DNA from: Deltaproteobacteria bacterium
Lineage (GTDB): Bacteria; Myxococcota; Kuafuiibacteriia; Kuafuiibacteriales; Kuafuiibacteriaceae
DNA length: 64,000 bases
Assembly (NCBI GenBank): GCA_016703535.1
Contig: JADJBV010000001.1
Span: 2,842,001-2,906,000 of the forward strand
Direction: 5' to 3'
The notes below the pieces were generated by a model. It ran no database searches and was not told where the DNA came from. It saw nothing but the letters and a program-made list of their open reading frames with translations. This document shows positions 51,459 through 60,004 of this stretch, in pieces. Each line of letters starts with the position of its first letter. Within the stretch, counting starts at the first letter, position 1. Both the position numbers and the translations under genes were made by a program.

Positions 51459-53462
51459 ATGAGCCTATTCGGTGTCGCCGCCCTCACATGCCTCTTGGGG
51501 GTGCCTCTGACCCCCGAGCGGGTCTTGGAGGTCCAACTGCCCGCGGGTCTGACCCTGTCGGCCGACGGCAACAAGGTGGTCTATCAGGTGGCCGCGCTCA
51601 CCGAAAAGAAGGACCACCGCAGCACCCACCTCCACCTGTTGGACCTCAGCACCCAAAAGACCACCGTCTTGACGCGGGTGGGCAGCTACAACGGGGAGGC
51701 GGCCTTCGCACCGAACGGAGCGCAGCTGGCCTTCGTCAGCGATCGGGACGGCGAAGCCCAGGTGTATCTGTTGGATCTGGCGGGCGGGGGAGACGCCCGG
51801 CCCCTCACCAACCTCCCCACTGGCGCCAGCGGCCCGAGCTGGTCCCCGGATGGTCGGCACCTCTTGTTCGTCAGTCGAGTTTACGCCGACTGCCCCGATG
51901 CCCCGTGCAACCGCGCTCGCCTCGAGGCCGACCGCGGCAAGAAGAGCCAACCCCTGGCCACCGAACGTTCGCCGCTGCGCCGATGGAACCGCTGGAACGA
52001 CGGGCGGGTCAGCCACCTCTTTGTGGTTCCCACCGCCGGCGGAGAAGCGCGGGACCTGACGCCCGGACCTTACGAGGTGCCGCCGTCATCCCTCAACTCA
52101 GGGCTGGGGTACTCTTTTTGGGGCCCAAACCAGGTCGTCTACGCGATCGATCGAGCCGAACGGCCGGCGTACTCCACCAACCACGATCTGGAGCAGGTCG
52201 CGCTCGGCGGCGGGGAGCCGCGCCGGATCTTCGAGAACCCGGCGTGGGATGGGCACCCGCTGGCGTGGAACGACGTGCTGCTGTTCCTGAGCACCCGGCG
52301 TCCGGGCTACGAGTCGGACCTCCCCCAACTCCAGCTCCTGAAGCCGAACTCGAAGCCCACCGGGATCGCCGCTGGCTTCGATTTTCCGATCGCCGACTTG
52401 GCTCCGGCCCGGGACGGACGGACCTTGTTCTTGATCGCCTACCGCGACGGTCGGGCCGCACTTCATCGGATGAGTTTGCGGGGTGGCCCCCCCGAGCCGA
52501 TCGCCTCGGAGTGGAGCGCCTCCGCCCTGGTGCCGACGCCCAACGGCGGCCTGATCTTCATCGGCTCTCGGGCCGATCGCCTCCCCGAGGTGCGGCACTG
52601 GGACCCCGCTGGAAAGAAGGTCCGGGCCCTGACCGCGCTCAACGCCCCCCTCGAGAGCCAGCTGTCCCTGGGCCGGCCCGAAGTCCTCTCCGTGAAGAGC
52701 TCCGACGGCGTGAAGGTCCCCGGTTATCTGCTGCTGCCCCCGGGTCTGCGCCCAGGGCAGAAGGTGCCGCTGGTGGTGTTGATCCACGGCGGGCCCCAAG
52801 GGGCGTGGCTCGACGCCTGGTCTTCGCGCTGGAACGCCCAGATCTTTGCGGCCGCGGGCTACGCGGTGGCGATGCCCAACATCCGCGGGTCGATCGGTTA
52901 TGGCCAGGCGTACACCGACGCCATCCGAAAGGACTGGGCGGGCCAAGCCTATCGAGACCTCCAGGCCTTCGTCGCCGCCGTGGAGCAGCGGCCGGCGATC
53001 GACGGGCGCTACAAGGCCGCCGCCGGCGCCTCCTACGGCGGGTACCTGGTCAGCTGGATCGCTGGGCACAGCCAGGACTTTCAGGCGCTGGTCGCCCACG
53101 GCGCCGTGTTCAACCTGGAGTCGATGTGGGGCGAGACCGACGAACTTTGGTTCCCGGAGTGGGAGCTGGGGGGCCCGCCCTTCCTCGATCCCGAGCCCTA
53201 CCGTCGTTGGTCCCCCCATCATTTCATCCAGAACGCCAAGACCCCGACCTTGGTGCTCCACGGCCAACTCGACTTCCGTGTGCCCCACTCCCAGGGCGTG
53301 ATGCTCTTCACCTCCCTGGAGCGCTTGGGGGTGCCCACCCGGCTGGTCAGCTACCCCGACGAAGGGCATTGGATCTTGAAGCCCACCAATTACGTTCATT
53401 GGAATCGGGAGATGTTGGGCTGGTTGGATCGACACCTGCGCCCCGGGCAAAGCCCTCGGTGA
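51459..53462 (+). CDS. S9-family (prolyl-oligopeptidase type) exported peptidase
   Basis: This peptidase of about 667 residues has a short hydrophobic N-terminus (MSLFGVAALTCLLGVPL), then a seven-bladed propeller (repeats such as LSADGNKVVYQVA, FAPNGAQLAFVSD, WSPDGRHLLFVS), then the alpha/beta-hydrolase domain. The catalytic triad is clear: Ser 525 (GASYGGYL), Asp 605 (HGQLDFRVP) and His 637 (DEGHWIL). Family members cut short peptides after Pro or Ala in the periplasm. ATG 51459 is chosen because homology begins soon after; ATG 51423 in frame would make the divergent start codons overlap. A strong hairpin follows the stop. Confidence 0.92.
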   Translation: MSLFGVAALTCLLGVPLTPERVLEVQLPAGLTLSADGNKVVYQVAALTEKKDHRSTHLHLLDLSTQKTTVLTRVGSYNGEAAFAPNGAQLAFVSDRDGEAQVYLLDLAGGGDARPLTNLPTGASGPSWSPDGRHLLFVSRVYADCPDAPCNRARLEADRGKKSQPLATERSPLRRWNRWNDGRVSHLFVVPTAGGEARDLTPGPYEVPPSSLNSGLGYSFWGPNQVVYAIDRAERPAYSTNHDLEQVALGGGEPRRIFENPAWDGHPLAWNDVLLFLSTRRPGYESDLPQLQLLKPNSKPTGIAAGFDFPIADLAPARDGRTLFLIAYRDGRAALHRMSLRGGPPEPIASEWSASALVPTPNGGLIFIGSRADRLPEVRHWDPAGKKVRALTALNAPLESQLSLGRPEVLSVKSSDGVKVPGYLLLPPGLRPGQKVPLVVLIHGGPQGAWLDAWSSRWNAQIFAAAGYAVAMPNIRGSIGYGQAYTDAIRKDWAGQAYRDLQAFVAAVEQRPAIDGRYKAAAGASYGGYLVSWIAGHSQDFQALVAHGAVFNLESMWGETDELWFPEWELGGPPFLDPEPYRRWSPHHFIQNAKTPTLVLHGQLDFRVPHSQGVMLFTSLERLGVPTRLVSYPDEGHWILKPTNYVHWNREMLGWLDRHLRPGQSPR

Positions 53463-53473
53463 CCCGCGGGCGA

Positions 53474-53497
53474 GGTCCCTTCCCACCGGAAGGGACC
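53474..53497 (+). terminator. Perfect 10-bp hairpin after the S9 peptidase gene
   Basis: GGTCCCTTCC (53474-53483), a 4-base CACC loop and GGAAGGGACC (53488-53497) pair perfectly. It lies between the peptidase stop (53462) and the pspA start (53538). There is no T-run, so it may be a Rho-independent terminator of a weak type, an RNA processing site, or a stabilising hairpin. Confidence 0.6.
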
Positions 53498-53537
53498 GAC
53501 CGGGGGGCGTGTTGGGTCAAACGGCCAGCGGGGTGTT

Positions 53538-54362
53538 ATGATGAAAACGACAGCCGGCAGCCACACCATGGGATTGTTACAGCGCATCGGCGACCTGCTC
53601 CGGTCGAATATCAATGACCTGATCACCAAGGCCGAGGACCCGGAGCGAATGCTGAACTCGGCGATCGAGGAGATGCAGCGCCAGATCATCGAGGCCAAGG
53701 GCCGGGTGGCGGGTTCGATCGCCGACGAAAAACGCCTCGCCAAGACCCACGAGGTCGAAGCCGCCAAAGCCGAGGACTGGGAGAAGAAGGCGATGTTGGC
53801 CATCAAGGCCGGTCGGGACGATCTGGCGGTCGAGGCCCTGGCCAAGAAGAAAGAACACCAGGCCGGCGCGGCCCTCTTCGCCGAACAGCTGGCCAGCCAA
53901 AAAGCGGCCGTGGAGGAGCTGAAGCGAGCCTTGGCCCTCTTGACCACCAAGCTGGAAGACACCCGCCGAAAGCGCAACCTTTTGGTTGCCCGAGCCAAAA
54001 GAGCCGAGGCCCAGCGCCAGATCGCCGACACCTTGACCGCCGCCAACGAGGTCGGCGCCGGCGATCGCCTGGAGCGCTTCGAAGCCCGGGTGGAGCAGCA
54101 GGAGGCTCAAGCCGAAGCGACCTGGGAGATGGCCGCCCTGGGTGGAGGGAGCGGCGATCGAGACCTGGCCCGACAGATCGACGCCTTGGGCGAAGGAGAA
54201 CTCAACGACGATCTCTTGGCCCTCAAGGGGAAGATGGCCAGCCTTGGCATGTTGGAGGCTGGGGCTGCCCGTCCGGCTCTACCGGCTGGCGCGGCCGACG
54301 AACCCTCGGGATCTCCAGCTTCGGACTCCGATCCCTCGGCCGAGGTCCGCGAAGAGTCGTGA
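53538..54362 (+). CDS. pspA: PspA/IM30 (ESCRT-III-like) membrane-stress protein
   Basis: This 274-residue coiled-coil protein matches PspA: MGLLQRIGDLLRSNINDLI (starting at residue 11), EDPERMLNSAIEEM and long Ala/Glu/Lys heptads to ~205, then a variable acidic tail. Family members form ESCRT-III-like polymers on damaged inner membranes. ATG 53538 follows GGGG and adds ten residues before the canonical start at 53568. It overlaps the next lipoprotein gene (stop and start at 54359-54362). No pspF, pspB or pspC gene is nearby, so control differs from enterobacteria. Confidence 0.9.
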   Translation: MMKTTAGSHTMGLLQRIGDLLRSNINDLITKAEDPERMLNSAIEEMQRQIIEAKGRVAGSIADEKRLAKTHEVEAAKAEDWEKKAMLAIKAGRDDLAVEALAKKKEHQAGAALFAEQLASQKAAVEELKRALALLTTKLEDTRRKRNLLVARAKRAEAQRQIADTLTAANEVGAGDRLERFEARVEQQEAQAEATWEMAALGGGSGDRDLARQIDALGEGELNDDLLALKGKMASLGMLEAGAARPALPAGAADEPSGSPASDSDPSAEVREES

Positions 54363-55819
54363 TGCGTCGTCTCGGAGCGTGTTGTCTGGGGTGGTTCATG
54401 GCCTGCTCGGCGCCCCCAGAGCCGGTGTACCCACCCCGGGCGGAGATCGGTCCGCCCTTCGACGTGGCCCGGACTTGTGTCCCGCCCTACCCTTCCAACG
54501 TCGGCAACGATTACTTCCACTGGGCAGATCTCGACCAAGGCACCTCGTGTGTCGTTTATCTGGAGCGGGACGACTGCGCGTTGGCCGTCTATCAAGAGTG
54601 CGTGCCCGAGGGGGCCACCACCTCCCGGCAGTGGCAGGGCCGGACCTACAACAACATGCTGGTCCGGCGGATGGAGTTTTCGCCCGCTTCCCCCGGGGGC
54701 GTCAGTGGCCCCACCCGCAACCCAACTTGTTGTGAGGGTGACATCACCACCGGCGACGGAGGTTATTCGAGTTCGGTCCTCACCTGCTGGCTCAACCGCA
54801 ACTGCGGAGGCCCCCTGACCGACGTCCCCGACCATGTTGGCCTGGTGCTGCAACAGGTCCGAACCGGGGTGCGGCCCGAACAACGGATCGAGCCTGACCG
54901 CTTGCAGGTGGGCGCGGTCGCGGCCCGCACCACCCGCCTGGTCACTCGGGAGGGCCGAGAGGAGCTCTACCTGCTGGTCGACAGCCCGGGGACCATGGCG
55001 GGTGACGGCCTGCACCGGGTCGCCATCAGCGCCTCGGGCACCCAGCTGTTGATCACCGCCACCTCCGCCCAACCGCTCCAGGTCGCCACCGACGCCACCC
55101 ACATCTACCTCGCCGACGGCGACCAACTTCACCGCGTGGACGGGGAGACGGTCGTCCCGGCGGTGAACATGGCCGGCCAAGTTTTGGCGATGGCACCCAC
55201 CTCCATGGGCCTGTTGATCGCGACGGCCGACGGCGCCAACAGCACCTTGCGCCTGCTCGACCGCACCACCTTGGCCGAGCTGAGTTCCTCCCCGCGGGTC
55301 GGGCGGATCAGCGCCCTGGCCGCCGGAGTAGAACAGGACGCCCAGATCTTGGCGGTGGCGAGTTACGTCGACCGTCCGGCGCTCGAGCAGATCGATCTGT
55401 CTTTGGGGATCGGCTCGACCGTGGAGCTCAAGTCCTTTGCGATCCCCTCGGGCCTGAAACACGTGGCCGACGACACGTACGGATTTTTGGCGCCCTGCTG
55501 GAACGGCCCCACCTCTCGGAGCTGCTATTGGGAACACGCCTTCGAGCCGGGCGGCGGACGCACCGATCGGACCTCGGCCCCGGACATCGAGGACATCCGT
55601 GACTTCGTCATCGACCCCGAACAGGACTACGTCCACCTCAGCTCTTCGAGCGGTCGGGTCTCGGTCCTGGGCCGGTTGCCCCTGCGCCCCCTCTTGGACG
55701 AGCGGGTGCCGCTGACCGAGCCGACCTCTGGCCTCGCCCGGGGCGTGAACGGGCGGATCTGGGTGCTCCTCCCGAACACCGGGGCCCTGGCTCGCCTGGA
55801 ACCGATCCCCCACCGATGA
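54359..55819 (+). CDS. Lipoprotein of unknown function with beta-propeller-like C-terminal half
   Basis: This 486-residue lipoprotein has lipobox WFMAC (Cys 16). A Cys-rich N-terminal part (residues 38-150, about nine Cys, including CCEGD) precedes repeated beta blocks (LQVATDATHIYLADGDQLHRVDG; VLAMAPTSMGLLIATADG) of propeller type. The gene overlaps pspA by 4 bases, so it may be expressed with the membrane-stress protein. I do not recognise a named family. ATG 54359 is the only plausible start with the overlap. Confidence 0.75.
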   Translation: MMRRLGACCLGWFMACSAPPEPVYPPRAEIGPPFDVARTCVPPYPSNVGNDYFHWADLDQGTSCVVYLERDDCALAVYQECVPEGATTSRQWQGRTYNNMLVRRMEFSPASPGGVSGPTRNPTCCEGDITTGDGGYSSSVLTCWLNRNCGGPLTDVPDHVGLVLQQVRTGVRPEQRIEPDRLQVGAVAARTTRLVTREGREELYLLVDSPGTMAGDGLHRVAISASGTQLLITATSAQPLQVATDATHIYLADGDQLHRVDGETVVPAVNMAGQVLAMAPTSMGLLIATADGANSTLRLLDRTTLAELSSSPRVGRISALAAGVEQDAQILAVASYVDRPALEQIDLSLGIGSTVELKSFAIPSGLKHVADDTYGFLAPCWNGPTSRSCYWEHAFEPGGGRTDRTSAPDIEDIRDFVIDPEQDYVHLSSSSGRVSVLGRLPLRPLLDERVPLTEPTSGLARGVNGRIWVLLPNTGALARLEPIPHR

Positions 55820-55870
55820 AGTGACGCCCCGGCTTTCATTCGACCTCGAAACCCGCTAAGGAGCCGGAAC

Positions 55871-56617
55871 ATGGGCAGGATCGCGGCCTACCTCGGCCCT
55901 CGGGTGAAGATCGCCAGCGTTGTAGAGGGGGGCTCCTACGCGTTGCTGCGCCAGACCGGCGACCTGCCCGACGGCTTCGGCATCGGCTGGTACCCGGGCG
56001 ACGGGGAGCCGGAGCCGGTTCGCCTGCTCTCATCCCGGGCGGTGGTCGGCGACGATCCGTTCTTGTCGATCCCTCGGCGCTACAGCGCGGAGTGTGTCTT
56101 GGCGATCCAAGAAGCCCACAACGGCCCAAGACGCGGCGGCCTCCAACCACTCCAGAGTGGTCCCTTTCTTTTTCTCCACGACGGCCAGCTCGATCGTTAT
56201 TCGGAGGTCTATCAACGCCCCCTGCGGGAACGCCTCTCGCCGGCCCGTTATGCGGCGGTGACCAGCAACGATCCTTCGGAGCTCCTCTTTCAGACCTTCC
56301 TGGACGCCTTGGGAGAGCAACAGAGCCCCGAGGCGATCGCCAACGCCCTCGAGTCGATGGTGGCCACGGTCCAGTCGATCGGCGCCGCCGCCAACGCTGG
56401 CGCCTCGTTTGCGGTGGTGGTCAGCAACGGCCAGTGTCTGGTCACCTTGCGCACCGCCACCTTCGGCCCACCCCCAGCGCTCTACACCATCGTCGCCGGC
56501 GACGAGGCACCGTTGCCCGCCACCGGCCGAGTGGTCGCCACCGAGCCGTTGTTCCCCGGCCAGTGGTCGTCCCTGGATCCCCACTCGCTGGTGATCTTCA
56601 CCGTCGAGCCGAGCTGA
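55871..56617 (+). CDS. Class II glutamine amidotransferase-fold protein lacking its catalytic cysteine
   Basis: This 248-residue protein has the fold markers of the class II (Ntn) glutaminase family related to EgtC/YafJ: the start reads M-G-R-I-A-A-Y-L-G-P, DGFGIGWYPG lies near 34-43, and FLHDGQLDRY near 101-110. In active members residue 2 is the Cys nucleophile (MCR...) and the later motif is HNG. Here residue 2 is Gly (GGC at 55874-55876) and the motif is HDG. It is therefore predicted to be catalytically dead. An excellent ribosome site, AAGGAG, lies 8 bases before the ATG, so the start is not in doubt. It may serve as a ligand-binding or scaffold protein. Confidence 0.85.
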   Translation: MGRIAAYLGPRVKIASVVEGGSYALLRQTGDLPDGFGIGWYPGDGEPEPVRLLSSRAVVGDDPFLSIPRRYSAECVLAIQEAHNGPRRGGLQPLQSGPFLFLHDGQLDRYSEVYQRPLRERLSPARYAAVTSNDPSELLFQTFLDALGEQQSPEAIANALESMVATVQSIGAAANAGASFAVVVSNGQCLVTLRTATFGPPPALYTIVAGDEAPLPATGRVVATEPLFPGQWSSLDPHSLVIFTVEPS

Positions 56618-56633
56618 AGGTCGGGCCCAACGT

Positions 56634-57662
56634 CTAGGGCTCCTCGGCCTTGCCCTCGACCGCCGCCTCCACTTTGGCGCCGCGCTTGTCGGCCCAGATG
56701 GAGGCGCCGAAGGTGACGCCCAAGATCAACGCGATCACGCCCAAAGAGGCCCCGATCGGGATGTGGAAGAAGTTGGCGATCAACATCTTGATGCCGATGA
56801 AGGCCAACAACACCGCCAGGCCAACCTTGAGGTAGCGGAACATGGCCAACACCCCGGCGACCAAAAAGTACAAGGCCCGCAGCCCCAAGATGGCGCAGAT
56901 GTTGGACGTGTAGACGATGAAGGGATCGGTGGTGACACCAAAAACCGCCGGGATGGAGTCGAGGGCGAACATCAGGTCCGAGGTCTCGACCACCGCCAAC
57001 ACCGCCAACATGGGTGTGGCCATCAACTTGCCGTTTTGTCGGGTGAACAACTTGGCGCCGTCGTACTGTTCGGTCATCGGCACCAACTTGCGGACCAACT
57101 TGAGCACTCGGTTCTGCGAAAGGTCGGGCTCCCCGTCCTCTTCTTCTTTGGTGAAGAGCAACTTGACGCCGGTGAACACCAAAAAGGCGCCGAAGATGTA
57201 CATCAGCCAGGAGAAGCGGTTGATCAGCGCGGTTCCGCCCAAGATGAAGCTGACGCGCAGGACCAAGGCGCCGATCACGCCCCAGTAGAGCGCCCGGTGT
57301 TGGTCCTTCTTGGGGACCTTGAACTGGCTGAAGAGCAGGATGAAGACGAAGAGGTTGTCGACCGAAAGGGACTTCTCCAGCAGGTAGCCGGCGAAGAACT
57401 CCATGCCCTTGGCGGGCCCGAAGTGGAAGTAGATCCAGGTGTTGAAGGCCAAGGACAGGCCGACCCAAAACGCGGACCACCAGGCCGCCTCCCGCAGAGT
57501 CGTCTCCCGGGACTCGCGCCGAAACACGAAGAGGTCCAAGGCCAGGAGGAACACCACCAGCCCGTTGAAGACGAGCCAGGTCTCGGGGGTGCCGACGCTG
57601 CCGGCGAAAGTAGAGGCGGTCACGACGGTAGCGACACTCGACGTACCCGCCGAGCCGGTCAA
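56634..57662 (-). CDS. TerC-family integral membrane protein
   Basis: This protein of about 342 residues has eight or nine membrane helices. The TerC core is clear: LLEKSLSVDNLFVFILLF and VVETSDLMFALDSIPAVFG carry the conserved acidic residues that bind metal. Members export Mn2+ or other divalent ions, or supply metal to secreted enzymes, and give tellurium resistance in some strains. The start is uncertain: TTG 57662 or GTG 57623, neither with a ribosome site. No yybP-ykoY manganese riboswitch is visible upstream. It follows the glutaredoxin gene by 92 bases on the same strand. Confidence 0.88.
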   Translation of the reverse strand: MTGSAGTSSVATVVTASTFAGSVGTPETWLVFNGLVVFLLALDLFVFRRESRETTLREAAWWSAFWVGLSLAFNTWIYFHFGPAKGMEFFAGYLLEKSLSVDNLFVFILLFSQFKVPKKDQHRALYWGVIGALVLRVSFILGGTALINRFSWLMYIFGAFLVFTGVKLLFTKEEEDGEPDLSQNRVLKLVRKLVPMTEQYDGAKLFTRQNGKLMATPMLAVLAVVETSDLMFALDSIPAVFGVTTDPFIVYTSNICAILGLRALYFLVAGVLAMFRYLKVGLAVLLAFIGIKMLIANFFHIPIGASLGVIALILGVTFGASIWADKRGAKVEAAVEGKAEEP

Positions 57663-57754
57663 CCAGGGACTGGGGTGGGGCCGCGAAATCTATTCCGCGG
57701 AGACGTGACGAGGCGCAGCAGGGCCCGGGGGGGGCGCCGCGCTCAGCGGGCCCT

Positions 57755-58012
57755 CTAAAGGCCCTGAACCTTCGGCATCAGGTCCCCGGCCACGTCCAGC
57801 TCCCGCAGCTCGGAGAAGCCCCCGACCGACTCTTCGCCGATGAAGATCTGGGGCACCGTCCGTTGCCCGGTGGTCCGGACCAACCAGGCCCGCTTTTCAT
57901 CGTCGCCCTCGACGTCGACCTCGGTGAACGGGATGCCCCGGTCCCCGAGCAACTTCTTGGCCCGGACGCAGTAGGGACACCAGTTGGTCGTGTAGACGGT
58001 CACCGGCTTCAT
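57755..58012 (-). CDS. grxC: Glutaredoxin
   Basis: This 85-residue thiol-disulfide oxidoreductase has the CPYC active site at residues 12-15 (NWCPYCVRAK), the cis-proline TVPQIF and the glutathione-binding GGFSEL. It reduces disulfides with glutathione in the cytoplasm. It sits 7 bases after the FHA-TPR gene on the same strand and is probably cotranscribed. The length is typical of GrxC. Confidence 0.93.
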   Translation of the reverse strand: MKPVTVYTTNWCPYCVRAKKLLGDRGIPFTEVDVEGDDEKRAWLVRTTGQRTVPQIFIGEESVGGFSELRELDVAGDLMPKVQGL

Positions 58013-58019
58013 ATCGTGT

Positions 58020-59993
58020 TCAACCTCCGTTCTGCCCCAGCCATTTCGCCGCCAGCTGGTGGTAGGGATCTTCAGGCGGGGTGATCTGGGTCAAGCGCCG
58101 AAAGGTCTTTCGGGCCTCGGCCGGGTTGCTGTCCTTCAACACATACCCCTCGAAGTAGATCTTCTGCGCCTTCCCGCTGATCTCCGCCAGGCCGGTGCGG
58201 GCCAACTTGTGGGCGTTATTGGCCCGTAGGGCCTCGCTGAAGAGCCGGTAGGCCTTGACGTCGTCGCCTCCCTGGAACGCCTCGACGCCCTTCAGGTACA
58301 GGCCGTCGGCGTAGTACTTCTGGATCCGCTCTCGTACTTTACCCTCGCCGCCCGCCACCTGTGCGTCCAGGTCCAGCGCCGCTGGGGCGATCCGCAGCAG
58401 CTCACCGGCGGCCTTCTGTTGGTGTGCGTTGCCGGCCTCGTCGAGCAAGGTCTTCATGCGCTCCATGCGGGCCGCGAACTCCTTGGCCTCGGGGCCGCCG
58501 GCGGCCTCACAGGCGTCCACCGCCGGACCGATCTGCCCGTTTTTGTACAGGGCGACCGCCCGCATCAGCTGGGACGGGATCTCGAACCTGGCCTTGGGTC
58601 GGGCCACCGGCTTGTCCCGCTCCTTCTTGGCCGCCTCCACTTGGGCCAGAAGTTCCTTGGCCTCCTTTAGCTGGGGAGCCCGCTCCAGGGCCCGCTCGAG
58701 GAGTTCGGTCGCGGTGTCGAGGTCACCCGCCAAAAAACGTTGCCGAGCGTCTTCGACCAACCCCAGGGCGATCTTCTCCAGATAGGCCTGAGCGTCGGCG
58801 TCGGCTTCACTCTTGTAGGCGCTGCCTTCCGGGATCTGGCCCATGGCGGCGATGGCTTCGTTGAGGCGCCCCCCGGCCGCCAACTTGCGGGCCGCGCTCA
58901 GCGCTTGGTACACGCCGAGCTCCTTTTGGCAGTGTTCCCGGTAGGCCTTGGCCTTGTCGTGTTCGGGGCGGATCACCAAAACCCGGTCCAGCAAAAACGC
59001 GGCGTCGCCGAACCGCTTCTGCTTCACCAACTCGACCGCTTGGAGGAACTCACGCTTGGACCGCACCGCTTTTTGGGCCGGCGTCTCTCCCGCGAAGTAA
59101 CGCTGGTACACAAAAAAACCAGCGCCACCGAGCACACCCAACACCACCAAGACCATCACGCCGCGCAAGGCGCCTTGCAGCGCTGAACCTGGCTTCGGCC
59201 GGGGATCGACCTTGGCCCGCTGCGACGGTTTGGTCGGCAGGACCGGCTCGTCTTTGGGCACCACGCCGATGTCGACCTGGGACTTCTTGCCGAGCTGCTC
59301 GAAGTTGCCCTCGCCCGGCAGCGGCGGCACCGAACCCACCGACGGTTCGGCGGGCAAACGTTTGGGCACCGGGTGGGCGGCGGCGGTGGCCGGCGCTTCG
59401 TTGAGCTCCACAAAACGCAGCGTGCGTTCACCGACGACGATCTCGTCGCCGGGCACCAGCTCTTCTTTGTCGATCTTGACGCCGTTGAGGAAGGTGCCGT
59501 TCCCGCTCCCCAGGTCGTAGAGAAAAAAGCGCCCGCCCTCGAGGGCGATCTTGGCGTGACGACGGGAGACGGCGATGTCGGACATCACCAGCTCGCAGTC
59601 TTCGTCCCGGCCCATCACGATCTCGGGCACCTTGTAGGCCCACTCCATGCCCAGGTCCGGTCCGGCCACGATGATCAAGCGGCAGCCTTTGGGTGGCGCC
59701 GGCTCGGCCTCGACCACCGCTCGGGTGTCGGGGGTGCCCTCGAGTTCGGCCAGCTCCCCCAGGAACTTGCCCTTGTCGAACATGGCGGTCGGCTGATGAA
59801 AGCCGTCCATGTCCTCGACCATCGCCGCGCCGCCGGTCATCTCGGGATCGATCAGGTCCCGGGGTTGGATCGGCCCGAGCCCGTCGTCCTCTTGGTAGGC
59901 CTCGACGGAAAAGGTCGTGTTGCGCCCCGAGCGGCGGCCCGCGGTTTCGCCCCGCCCGTCTGGCCTGCCCTTGCCCTTGCCGTCGGCGGACAT
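58020..59993 (-). CDS. FHA-domain membrane protein with C-terminal TPR-like repeats
   Basis: This protein of about 657 residues starts MSADGKG (ATG 59993; ATG 60011 is also possible). An FHA phosphothreonine-binding domain (residues ~110-195) shows VPEIVMGRDEDCELVMSD, VSRRHAKI and DLGSGNGTFLNG. A proline-rich linker and one transmembrane helix (~280-300, GVMVLVVLGVLGGAGFFVY) follow, then a helical TPR-type region (~315-655) outside or in the periplasm. Such proteins bind phosphorylated partners of Ser/Thr kinases and are common in myxobacteria. It heads an FHA-grx-terC transcript and is divergent from the GH1 gene. Confidence 0.85.
   Translation of the reverse strand: MSADGKGKGRPDGRGETAGRRSGRNTTFSVEAYQEDDGLGPIQPRDLIDPEMTGGAAMVEDMDGFHQPTAMFDKGKFLGELAELEGTPDTRAVVEAEPAPPKGCRLIIVAGPDLGMEWAYKVPEIVMGRDEDCELVMSDIAVSRRHAKIALEGGRFFLYDLGSGNGTFLNGVKIDKEELVPGDEIVVGERTLRFVELNEAPATAAAHPVPKRLPAEPSVGSVPPLPGEGNFEQLGKKSQVDIGVVPKDEPVLPTKPSQRAKVDPRPKPGSALQGALRGVMVLVVLGVLGGAGFFVYQRYFAGETPAQKAVRSKREFLQAVELVKQKRFGDAAFLLDRVLVIRPEHDKAKAYREHCQKELGVYQALSAARKLAAGGRLNEAIAAMGQIPEGSAYKSEADADAQAYLEKIALGLVEDARQRFLAGDLDTATELLERALERAPQLKEAKELLAQVEAAKKERDKPVARPKARFEIPSQLMRAVALYKNGQIGPAVDACEAAGGPEAKEFAARMERMKTLLDEAGNAHQQKAAGELLRIAPAALDLDAQVAGGEGKVRERIQKYYADGLYLKGVEAFQGGDDVKAYRLFSEALRANNAHKLARTGLAEISGKAQKIYFEGYVLKDSNPAEARKTFRRLTQITPPEDPYHQLAAKWLGQNGG
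59165..59178. repeat. Interrupted palindrome GCAAG-N4-CTTGC, copy 6
   Basis: Spacer GCGC. It lies in the FHA-TPR gene just before the membrane helix; the minus strand reads Gln-Gly-Ala-Leu. Confidence 0.85.
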
Positions 59994-60004
59994 TCGGGCG
60001 AAGT

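Noticed and set aside
39765..53617. Very long open frames on the plus strand opposite the rsmG-xdh-tamA-tamB-NlpC genes
   Set aside because: They run antisense to well-supported genes, have Gly/Arg/Gln-rich low-complexity translations and arise from GC-rich codon bias.
57663..57754. Manganese (yybP-ykoY) riboswitch before terC
   Set aside because: The conserved riboswitch core bases are absent and the gap is short and G/C-only in character.
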